From JBMZCV01 sp049613665 (GTDB lineage Bacteria; Bacteroidota; Bacteroidia; Chitinophagales; UBA2359), in assembly GCA_049613665.1 (NCBI GenBank), contig JBMZCV010000169.1, positions 1 through 10,918 on the forward strand: 10,918 nucleotides of DNA, in the 5' to 3' direction. The notes beneath the pieces are model-generated. The model was not told the origin of the DNA. It made no database searches and saw only the letters and a list, made by a program, of their open reading frames with translations. Shown here one piece after another: positions 1 to 6,379 of this stretch (positions are counted from its first letter, which is position 1; each line of letters starts with the position of its first letter). The position numbers and the translations under genes were made by a program.

Positions 1-43
1 GGGTTAAAACCCTATGCTATAATATATTACCCCTTTGGGGTAT
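1..43. repeat. Two short palindromes at the window edge
   Basis: GGGTTAAAACCC (1-12) is a 5-bp hairpin with a 2-nt loop. TACCCCTTTGGGGTA (28-42) is a 6-bp hairpin with a 3-nt loop. Neither has a T tract on the minus strand. The first may continue beyond the window, and no function can be assigned. Confidence 0.4.
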
Positions 44-132
44 CATAACATTTAGTTTTTAATCAAACTTATTCTAACCTGACGGCTATGGTAATAACAC
101 CAACAAGGGCGTGTCGTTCTTTATTAGTATTT

Positions 133-165
133 AGGTGGAAGGCACTTTTAAAGTGCCTTCCACCT
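133..165. terminator. Perfect 16-bp hairpin downstream of msrB; possible terminator
   Basis: AGGTGGAAGGCACTTT (133-148) is followed, after one central T, by its exact inverted repeat (150-165). It lies 55 bp beyond the msrB stop, where a terminator is expected. Neither strand has a proper T tract immediately after the stem, so it could instead be an RNA-stabilising hairpin or part of another palindromic repeat. Confidence 0.45.
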
Positions 166-220
166 CGATTTTCATAACATTTTTATGAAACAAACCTTAA
201 AAACTTAGATTACAGTGTAT

Positions 221-757
221 TTAGTTTTCCTTTTTTTCAAATTGCAATGATGCTGAATTGATACAATATCGCAAATTAGTAGGTTTGGGGCCATCATCAA
301 AAACATGTCCTAAATGTGCATCACAACGATTGCAAATGACTTCGACACGCTTCATGCCATAGCTAGAATCTGTCTTTTCGCCTACATTTATTCCGTTTAT
401 CGGCTGCCAAAAACTCGGCCAACCTGTGCCAGATTTAAACTTTGTGTCTGACGAAAATAAATCTAAATTACAACAAATACATTTATACATTCCAGCCTTT
501 TTGTTATCATAATATGCTCCTGTAAAAGCTCGTTCTGTGTCGGCCTCTCGTGTTATAAGGTATTGTTCTTTCGTAAGTTGAGCTTTCCATTCGGCATCGG
601 TTTTTACAACTTTTTCGAAAGGCAACTTATCGTTTTGCAAACCTTTTGTTTCTTTATTTGCTGATGTTGGTTGTTTATCTTTGCTAATGCTAGTATTTTG
701 AAAGCAAGAAACAGTTAGGACTAAGAAACACAGTAAAAATGCAGTTCGTACAATCAT
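221..757 (-). CDS. msrB: Peptide-methionine (R)-S-oxide reductase MsrB, predicted lipoprotein
   Basis: The product (178 aa) reduces the R epimer of methionine sulfoxide in oxidised proteins. Seen in the sequence: the N terminus is a lipoprotein-type signal, with a hydrophobic stretch at about residues 5-17 ending in TVSC, so Cys18 is the likely lipidated residue. A polar linker of about 30 residues follows, then the MsrB domain from about residue 45 to the end. Two CxxC pairs (Cys93/Cys96 and Cys142/Cys145) match the structural zinc site of the family. GTGWPSF (110-116), CDAHLGHVFDDGP (145-157) and RYCINSASL (163-171) are family signatures, and Cys165 is the catalytic cysteine. Inferred: the enzyme is attached to a membrane facing the periplasm or outside, unlike cytosolic MsrB. 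It is a stand-alone MsrB with no MsrA domain. The ATG at 757 is chosen because it gives the complete signal. MITE-like copy A1 ends 41 bp upstream of that start. Identity is nearly certain; location is likely. Confidence 0.95.
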   Translation of the reverse strand: MIVRTAFLLCFLVLTVSCFQNTSISKDKQPTSANKETKGLQNDKLPFEKVVKTDAEWKAQLTKEQYLITREADTERAFTGAYYDNKKAGMYKCICCNLDLFSSDTKFKSGTGWPSFWQPINGINVGEKTDSSYGMKRVEVICNRCDAHLGHVFDDGPKPTNLRYCINSASLQFEKKEN

Positions 758-797
758 TCGCTTTTTATTTTGTGAAAAAAACTATTTTTTTAAATTA

Positions 798-978
798 CAA
801 TATTTCTGACATTTATACATTTTTTTATTAAAGGCGTAAACATACTATTTTTTTTAGGCTAAGATGGCCCAATAGTTGCAAATTTGATAGCCTTTTGAAC
901 TGAAAAATGGTATGTTTACCTTGCGAAAAGGCGTTTTTTATTCACCTGAAAATTGTTATAAAAATGTCCGAATTATTG
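798..978 (+). repeat. MITE-like repeat A, copy A1
   Basis: This is one of three alignable copies of about 181 bp. Left end CAATATTTCTGACATTT (798-814) and right end AAATGTCCGAATTATTG (962-978) are imperfect inverted repeats. An inner pair, AAACATACTATTTTT (838-852) and AAAAATGGTATGTTT (903-917), surrounds AGTTGCAAAT (874-883), a mutated form of the central palindrome. It is the most diverged copy. It lies between the helical-repeat gene and msrB. No ORF of its own is evident, so any mobility would depend on a transposase elsewhere. Confidence 0.8.
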
Positions 979-992
979 AGAATTAAGTATTT

Positions 993-1000
993 CAAATTTA
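993..1000 (-). promoter_or_regulatory. Candidate Bacteroidota -7 motif upstream of msrB, beyond A1
   Basis: Read on the minus strand this is TAAATTTG, matching TAnnTTTG. It lies on the far side of repeat A1 from msrB, with no clear -33 box. Short AT-rich matches like this are common by chance in such DNA. Confidence 0.25.
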
Positions 1001-1078
1001 AACGAAACAGCAATTACAGAACGTCTTTTGACTGACAGAAAAAGTACAAAAAATGTTTTTTGCAAATTGTTACAATGT

Positions 1079-2470
1079 TTATTTCTTTTTAGCCTTACGT
1101 TTTTCTATAATCGCTTTCTTGTCAGCTTTTAATTTATTTTTAAATGGAAAATCTGGATATTTTTTATCAAACACCAAAATAGCATTATCGCCAAATTGGT
1201 CAGAAGTCATGCCATACAAACGTTCCCACATTTCCTCGCTTCTAGCATGTTTCGGAAAAGCATCTAAAAAATATTCGTGCTGTGAAATAACGCTATCTTT
1301 CACAATGATTTTATACATGCCTTCTACTGCATCCTGCAAATGGTCTGTCAAAGGAAATTCATTGATAAAAGTATGATAATCTTCAAAGCCGTTTTTGCTT
1401 TTTGTCATCATCCACGCTCGTTTTTCAGATTCAGAGTCATTTTTTTTCAGTTCAGCATCTACGACTTCTGGCCTCGGAAAATCGACATAAGTATATTTGA
1501 ATACTTTGATAGACTCTTTGCCATTTTTTCTTTTATACAAATCATAAAATTTGAGCCATAAATCGTCGCAGTCTTCTTGCTTCGGATACATGCCCACAAA
1601 ATAGTCGTAATCTTCTATATTGTTGCTTTTCAATGTTTCGGCGGCAATACTATCTACCGCTATTTTCACAAACAAGCTTTCGGAATATTGCATGATAAAA
1701 TCTTTATAAGCCTGCAAATTTCCTTTAGCTCTTACCTTGTCGAAATTCGTTTTCATGCTATCTCTCACATAAACATTGTAAGTAAATTTTTCAGCAAAAT
1801 CATCGTAAGCGTCCCACGATTTTTCACGCATATAATGTTCAAAATGCTTTTTCTGAATTTTTACATATAAATTTTTATTCTTCTTTTTGTAGCTATCTTT
1901 ATAGGTCGCCAGCAAATCTTCGAAAGCTTGTGCCTGGCCTATTTCTACGGCTGTTTTGTAGGCTGCTATATTTCGCAGTTTCTCAATTTTCGATTCTGCA
2001 ACTCGCTCTGCTCCTTTATAAAAAGTCAAAAAGTGATTGTAAGCATCAATTGTTGCTGTTTCTTCGGCCATTTTTGCCGCAGCTTTCGCAATTTCACGTT
2101 TTAACCGTTTAATATTTTTCACATTTGCATCTATTTTTTGCACCTTTTTCTTGTTGTCATATGGCACAGCATTGTAGTTTTTTTCTGCTTTAACAATGTA
2201 AACATAAGCCGAATCATTAGCTTTGTTGGCATAAGCTTCGCTCATATAAATTTGAGCAATATTGTATTGAGATACAATTTTTTCGTAGCCATCGCTATTC
2301 AAATCGGTTTGAAAGGCAGCAAAAGCACCTTCATAGTCTTCTTTTGCTAAAAGTTTTACGCCTGTCTTTGCTTGGCTATAAACGGTTTGTGTATAAAAAC
2401 CAAAACATATGAATAAAATAATAGACTGTAAAAAATGTTTTGATTGGTAAATAGTACATTTCATAAGCAT
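1079..2470 (-). CDS. Exported helical-repeat protein of unknown function
   Basis: I do not recognise a named family for this 463-residue protein. Residues about 13-33 form a hydrophobic signal-peptide-like segment ending near VYSQA, so it is probably exported; there is no lipobox. The rest looks helical and rich in Lys, Glu, Tyr and Phe. A degenerate unit like (A/D)Y-xx-F-xxx-(Y/F) recurs with its central aromatic or leucine near residues 147, 186, 225, 258, 291, 324, 368, 401 and 434. Several copies are exactly 33 residues apart, and FP or YP follows in the later ones. This resembles TPR-like solenoids, which usually mediate protein contacts. Residues 110-140 are strongly charged and may form a coiled coil, and the C terminus is a basic tail (KRKAKKK). 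An alternative start two codons in (ATG at 2464, giving MKCTIY) is equally plausible. No terminator is visible before msrB, so read-through is possible, but the gap holds repeat A1. Coding is well supported by length and signal; function is unknown. Confidence 0.85.
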   Translation of the reverse strand: MLMKCTIYQSKHFLQSIILFICFGFYTQTVYSQAKTGVKLLAKEDYEGAFAAFQTDLNSDGYEKIVSQYNIAQIYMSEAYANKANDSAYVYIVKAEKNYNAVPYDNKKKVQKIDANVKNIKRLKREIAKAAAKMAEETATIDAYNHFLTFYKGAERVAESKIEKLRNIAAYKTAVEIGQAQAFEDLLATYKDSYKKKNKNLYVKIQKKHFEHYMREKSWDAYDDFAEKFTYNVYVRDSMKTNFDKVRAKGNLQAYKDFIMQYSESLFVKIAVDSIAAETLKSNNIEDYDYFVGMYPKQEDCDDLWLKFYDLYKRKNGKESIKVFKYTYVDFPRPEVVDAELKKNDSESEKRAWMMTKSKNGFEDYHTFINEFPLTDHLQDAVEGMYKIIVKDSVISQHEYFLDAFPKHARSEEMWERLYGMTSDQFGDNAILVFDKKYPDFPFKNKLKADKKAIIEKRKAKKK

Positions 2471-2699
2471 AAAAATTTAATATTGAAGATGAGAAAAATG
2501 TTAGAGATTCATAGTGGAAAGTCTTGTTTTGTTAAAGCCATGCTATTTTGTGAGGATAAAACGATAAATATGGCTTTATATATGCTAGTTTGCATTTGGA
2601 AGTATGAATATATTATTTTTTCCGCAAAAATCATAGGATTGAACGCTTTTATGAATTTTACTGCTTTTTTATGACTTTATTTTGAACCGAATAGCTGAT

Positions 2700-2749
2700 A
2701 AAAAAGAATTCCGTTATAAAACAACAATTTGTTATTTTATAACGGAATT
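2700..2749 (-). terminator. Rho-independent terminator of propeller paralogue 1
   Basis: AATTCCGTTATAAAA (2707-2721) pairs perfectly with 2735-2749, and after one C/A mismatch the complementarity continues almost to the centre. On the minus strand a run of six T (complement of 2700-2705) follows one base after the stem. On the plus strand only four T follow, so the minus strand is the likely sense. It would end the paralogue 1 transcript after repeat A2. Confidence 0.85.
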
Positions 2750-2786
2750 TTAAAAATCTGATAGCTAAGATTTCATTTTCTGAAAG

Positions 2787-2968
2787 CAACAGTTCGGACA
2801 TTAATATATTTTTTTATCAAAGGTTTAAACATACTAATTTTTTTAGGCTAAGGCGGCCAATATTTGCAAATTTAATGGCCTTTTGAACTGAAAAATAGTA
2901 TGTTTCCCTTACCAAAAGGAGTCTTTTTATCAAGCTGATAATTGTTATAAAAAATGTCCGAATCATTG
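2787..2968 (+). repeat. MITE-like repeat A, copy A2
   Basis: This 182-bp copy is in the same orientation as A1. The ends CAACAGTTCGGACATT (2787-2802) and AATGTCCGAATCATTG (2953-2968) are inverted repeats. The inner pair starts AAACATACTA at 2827 and ends TAGTATGTTT at 2905. The centre ATTTGCAAAT (2862-2871) is a perfect palindrome flanked by GGCC on both sides. The copy ends 16 bp beyond the stop codon of propeller paralogue 1, so it lies in that gene's 3' untranslated region, before the terminator at 2700-2749. Confidence 0.85.
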
Positions 2969-2984
2969 TGAATGGAAAAGCTAT

Positions 2985-5750
2985 TTATTGTATCGTCAAT
3001 TTTTTGCTTACTTTGCCTTTTTCTGTCATTAATACAATCACATAATTTCCTTTTGCGATATTGCTAATGTTCAAAGTTGTAGTATGTTTTCCGATAGCTA
3101 AAGCATCAGCTTTTTGCTCTAACATTAGGCGGCCTTGCAAGTCAAAAAGCATGATATTTGCGGTAGGAATGGCTTTTTTCACATCAAAACTAATGGTTAC
3201 TTGCTCGCTTGCAGGATTTGGATATAAATTTAAGCCTACATTTGCGATAAGGTTTTGAGTTTCATTTTCGCCCAAAAATCCTGCATCAATATCAGTATCA
3301 CAAGTAGAATAAGTAAAGCTTGTGCTTCGATAAAGACCTTTTCCGTGCGTAGCGATATAAATTATTTGACAATCTGGCGTAGCAATATCTACCTCTTGTC
3401 CGAAAGGCTCTTGACGCACTCTAAAAACAGGTACGTTGCCTAAGCCATTGTTTTGCGGAGTCCAAGTGAAAGTATCGCCTTCTCGCTGACCTAGCCAAAC
3501 ACCTAGCTCTGTACCTGCCACAACAGCACTTTCATTGCCATGTACCTCAATGAGGTCGTAAACAGGCATTTCTGGCAAGTCATTTTGTATAGATACAAAT
3601 GAGTTTCTAAAATCGGTCTCACCTTCTACCAAAGCATTGTCGCTCATCATAATATTGACATCATTGCCATAATTTCCGAGAGCCACATATACACGATTAC
3701 CATAGTTGCTCGTATAAATATTGTTGATATATTGGCCATTAGCTCCAGGCAAAGTGATTTGCGTTATTTCAGCACCTTCAACAGGATTTCCATCTACTAC
3801 ATCGTCGTGCAACTCTTCCAAATCGGCTATATTTAGGTTAGTGATACGCAAGATTTGACCACCTGAAGTACCTGCATATACGGTATTTCCATCAGAAGAA
3901 ACTGCTAAACAACTAACGACATAAGGAGCACTAAAGCTACCGATATTATACCATCGAGGTGTTGTGCTAAGTGCCAAAGCTTCATTGGTCATCCATACAT
4001 TTCCATTTGAACTACCTGTTACAATTTTGCCGTATTCCGTACCTGTCAAAATATAGCTGAAAAGGTCTTCCCACAACACAAAAGGTGTCACAAACTCAGC
4101 ACTACCATCAATATTTCCATCTCCATCGCTGTCGATACGCTCGTCAAAATAGCCGCTAAAACTTTCGCCACCTGTACCAGAACGAAACAGATTGCCATAA
4201 TAAATACCTGCAAACATAACGTTTGGATTGATGTCTGAAATTTCAGCATTTCCACCATCACCTCCGCTTACTTCATCTGCTGTAAAAGCAGAGTTGCTAC
4301 CAAAACCAACAAATTGTGTTCCGTTGTCTTGTGTTCCACCAATAACTTTTCCATCTAAGCCAGCACCAACGCCATAAAATTGTGTGACATTATAATTTTT
4401 GTTTCTGGTTGAAAATTGCGGATGGTCATCTTGTGCATTATCGCTTCGTGTGATACCACCATCTGAAATGACATACATCGTATTTGGGTCGTTTACATCT
4501 ACAACTACATCGTGCTTATCGGCATGAATAAAGTATAAGTTGGCAGGGTCATCTTGCCACCAGCCTGCATCAAGCTGTTGCCAGCCGCCTGTTTCTTTCC
4601 AACTCCAAAACTGCAAGCCACCCAAAAAGATACGGTCTTCTTGTACAGCATCTACGCCAAATGCAAGATTGTAATTGCCTTGACAGCTACCCAATCCCAT
4701 AGGTGTAAGAAAATCACTACCACCAGCACCAATTTCTATCCAAGTATCACCACCATCTTTTGATTGTAATACCCATTTGAGACAGCCAGAACCATTTAAT
4801 ACTGCCACAACATAAACGTAATCAGGGTTTGAAGGAGCAACTTGTATGCGTTTTCGGCCGCCTACGCTTGGGTAGTCTCCAGGATTTGTGCCTGATAGGT
4901 CTTCAAAATCAAGACCATTTGTAGAACGATAGTATCTTGTGCCAACGATAGTATGCACAACGCCATTGCTACCAATAGAAATATCGTAGCCATCGCCATT
5001 CGAGCTGATAGGCTTTGTCCATGTTTCGCCACCGTCTTGTGTTAGATACAAACCATTTGGAGTTCCAGCATAAACGATGTCTTGTGTAGGGTGTGCGTCT
5101 AAAGCATGAATAGCTGCCCAGCTATCGTTTGCGTTATTAGGATTGCTTGGGCGAGTAGCAGCCAATAGCTCAAATGTTTCGCCATTGTCGCTAGATTTAT
5201 AGATACCCTCACCAGGAATGCCTGCTGAACCTTCGCCTGCAAAAAAGTAGAAGCCTTCGCCTGTACCGAAATAAATATTGCCGTCTTTATCTTGCGTTAC
5301 GCAACTCATCGCCAGACATTCTAAGGTTTCATTTTGAGGATGTTCTCTCCAATTGTTTCCCTTATCGTCTGATAGCCAAATACCGCCAGCTACACCACCT
5401 GCATACAAGCGGTTGGAATTATCTTTATCAATTAATAAGGCACGAGTACGTCCGCCAACATTATTTGGCCCCATAAATTCCCACGACATATCATCGCCAA
5501 CTTTGGCAGTTCTTTTCTCGTGGGTTTTTTGTCTTGCTTTATAAACGTCTTTCAAATCTACTGTTTTTGTGATTTGATTTTGTCGTTTTCTTTGCCAAAA
5601 ATCGGCAGCTTTTCTAGCTCCTTTTTTATGTTTAAAAAGTTCTGCCTGTGAGATTGTTTTAGGTGCATTATCTTGTTTTTTTGATTGCAAAACAATGATG
5701 CCTAAAATGAGTAAGCAGCAAAAAGTTGAGAGTAAAATTAATTTTTTCAT
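2985..5750 (-). CDS. T9SS-secreted Vps10/BNR-type beta-propeller protein, paralogue 1
   Basis: This is a 921-residue secreted protein. Its N terminus has a Lys-Lys start and a hydrophobic core (about 4-21), typical of a Sec signal. A basic conserved block (44-73, ending VDLKDVYKAR) precedes the propeller. Asp-box (BNR) motifs SDDKGNNW (127-134), SSDNGETF (186-193), TQDGGETW (237-244) and SKDGGDTW (330-337) mark blades of a sortilin/GH74-like beta-propeller running to about residue 815. An HADKH motif lies at 409-413. DSDGDGNID (540-548) resembles a calcium-binding loop. Cys323/Cys356 and Cys794/Cys817 are conserved in the neighbour and could form disulfides. The C-terminal 80 residues (from NLYPNPASE at 841 to KKLTIQ) form a T9SS type A sorting domain, so export across the outer membrane is expected. 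Asp boxes occur in sialidases, but no sialidase active-site set is evident, so I assign no enzyme activity. The ATG at 5750 gives the complete signal. Repeat B1 lies just upstream; A2 and a terminator lie downstream. Confidence 0.93.
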   Translation of the reverse strand: MKKLILLSTFCCLLILGIIVLQSKKQDNAPKTISQAELFKHKKGARKAADFWQRKRQNQITKTVDLKDVYKARQKTHEKRTAKVGDDMSWEFMGPNNVGGRTRALLIDKDNSNRLYAGGVAGGIWLSDDKGNNWREHPQNETLECLAMSCVTQDKDGNIYFGTGEGFYFFAGEGSAGIPGEGIYKSSDNGETFELLAATRPSNPNNANDSWAAIHALDAHPTQDIVYAGTPNGLYLTQDGGETWTKPISSNGDGYDISIGSNGVVHTIVGTRYYRSTNGLDFEDLSGTNPGDYPSVGGRKRIQVAPSNPDYVYVVAVLNGSGCLKWVLQSKDGGDTWIEIGAGGSDFLTPMGLGSCQGNYNLAFGVDAVQEDRIFLGGLQFWSWKETGGWQQLDAGWWQDDPANLYFIHADKHDVVVDVNDPNTMYVISDGGITRSDNAQDDHPQFSTRNKNYNVTQFYGVGAGLDGKVIGGTQDNGTQFVGFGSNSAFTADEVSGGDGGNAEISDINPNVMFAGIYYGNLFRSGTGGESFSGYFDERIDSDGDGNIDGSAEFVTPFVLWEDLFSYILTGTEYGKIVTGSSNGNVWMTNEALALSTTPRWYNIGSFSAPYVVSCLAVSSDGNTVYAGTSGGQILRITNLNIADLEELHDDVVDGNPVEGAEITQITLPGANGQYINNIYTSNYGNRVYVALGNYGNDVNIMMSDNALVEGETDFRNSFVSIQNDLPEMPVYDLIEVHGNESAVVAGTELGVWLGQREGDTFTWTPQNNGLGNVPVFRVRQEPFGQEVDIATPDCQIIYIATHGKGLYRSTSFTYSTCDTDIDAGFLGENETQNLIANVGLNLYPNPASEQVTISFDVKKAIPTANIMLFDLQGRLMLEQKADALAIGKHTTTLNISNIAKGNYVIVLMTEKGKVSKKLTIQ

Positions 5751-5767
5751 ACGTTTTTTTTAGTTTT

Positions 5768-5826
5768 AAGTGCCAAGCACTATTTAATAAAGTGTTTGTT
5801 TAGTTGCTAACACCTGAGATGCTTCT
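5768..5826 (+). repeat. Short repeat B, copy B1 (partial)
   Basis: AAGTGCCAAGCACTATTTAA is followed by GTTTAGTTGCTAAC, matching copies B2 and B3. The 3' half after CTAACAC is diverged and the hairpin arm GTGTTA is lost. It lies 17 bp upstream of the start codon of propeller paralogue 1, so it is in the leader or promoter region of that gene. Confidence 0.7.
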
Positions 5827-5883
5827 TGTTGTTTTTTGTAACTATTTATGCTGTGAAATTGTTTATTTCAAAAACTTATATCT

Positions 5884-6063
5884 CAACAGTTCGGACATTT
5901 TTTGTAATAATTTTCAGTTTAATAAAAAGCTCGTTTGGGCAAGCGAAACATACTATTTTTCAGTTTAAAAGGCCATTAAATTTGCAAATATTGGTTGTCC
6001 TAGCCTAAAAAAATAGTATGTTTAAGCCTTTGATAAAAAAATGTATAAATGTCCGAACTGTTG
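5884..6063 (-). repeat. MITE-like repeat A, copy A3 (inverted)
   Basis: This 180-bp copy is in the opposite orientation to A1 and A2. It has the best ends: CAACAGTTCGGACAT is matched by its exact inverted repeat. With flanking bases the perfect arms are 25 bp (5876-5900 and 6047-6071). The inner arms AAACATACTATTTTT (5946-5960) and AAAAATAGTATGTTT (6009-6023) are also perfect and share a centre with ATTTGCAAAT (5980-5989). It sits between the two propeller paralogues, upstream of paralogue 1. It may be the youngest copy because its arms are the least decayed. Confidence 0.85.
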
Positions 6064-6211
6064 AGATATAAACCGTTACATTTTTTTTTAAATGCCCAAA
6101 AAATTATGAACAATAGACTCTATTCATAAAATTTAAATACGACATAATAGCAAAACTTTTGTCTGACTACTTACTTGAAATGCTTTTAAGTATTATTTTG
6201 GGAGATAAAAT

Positions 6212-6253
6212 AAAAAAAAACTGCCATTTTATACTGAAATAAAATGGCAGTTT
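6212..6253 (-). terminator. Rho-independent terminator of propeller paralogue 2
   Basis: A perfect 15-bp stem (6218-6232 with 6239-6253) closes a 6-nt loop. Read on the minus strand, the stem runs straight into a T tract (complement of A6212-6220). It lies about 125 bp beyond the stop codon of paralogue 2 and points the right way to end its transcript before paralogue 1. Confidence 0.9.
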
Positions 6254-6276
6254 GTCTTGAATATGTTTTTATTTGT

Positions 6277-6340
6277 AAGTGTCAAGCACTATTCAATAAA
6301 AGTCGTTTGGTTGCTAACGCATTGATATTCAGTGTGTTAG
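6277..6340 (+). repeat. Short repeat B, copy B2, with complete hairpin
   Basis: AAGTGTCAAGCACTATTCAA leads into GGTTGCTAACGCATTGA, then TATTCAGTGTGTTAG. The core at 6314-6340 folds into a 12-bp stem with a 3-nt loop, if two G-T pairs are allowed (g6319/t6335 and t6322/g6332). It lies downstream of paralogue 2, between its stop codon and its terminator, so it is in that gene's 3' untranslated region. Confidence 0.75.
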
Positions 6341-6379
6341 TTTTTACAATTTGTAGAATAAATCTGTCCAAATACTTAA

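Larger units (their letters stand above)
758..1078. other. Intergenic gap between msrB and helical-repeat gene
   Basis: This 321-bp stretch contains repeat A1, one possible -7 motif and otherwise AT-rich sequence. No credible ORF or terminator is seen. Confidence 0.7.
2471..2984. other. Intergenic gap between helical-repeat gene and propeller paralogue 1
   Basis: This 514-bp stretch holds the terminator of paralogue 1 and repeat A2 in its right half. The left part (2471-2699) should contain the promoter of the helical-repeat gene, but no TAnnTTTG motif was found there. Confidence 0.7.
5751..6379. other. Repeat-rich gap between the two propeller paralogues
   Basis: This 629-bp gap is almost filled by non-coding elements. 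In plus-strand order they are B1, A3, the paralogue 2 terminator and B2. No protein-coding ORF of interest is seen. Confidence 0.75.

Noticed and set aside
209..221. 13-base inverted match between ATTACAGTGTATT here and AATACACTGTAAT near 10841
   Set aside because: It is too short and AT-rich to distinguish from chance over 10.9 kb, and no flanking similarity follows.
540..2090. CRISPR-like or tandem-repeat array among the intergenic repeats
   Set aside because: Repeat families A and B are dispersed, long and internally palindromic, with no regular short spacers and no cas genes.
2444..2674. 76-codon plus-strand open frame starting inside the helical-repeat gene
   Set aside because: It overlaps the 5' end of a convincing minus-strand gene, shows no recognisable family or start signal, and covers DNA expected to hold a promoter. 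A real small protein cannot be fully excluded.
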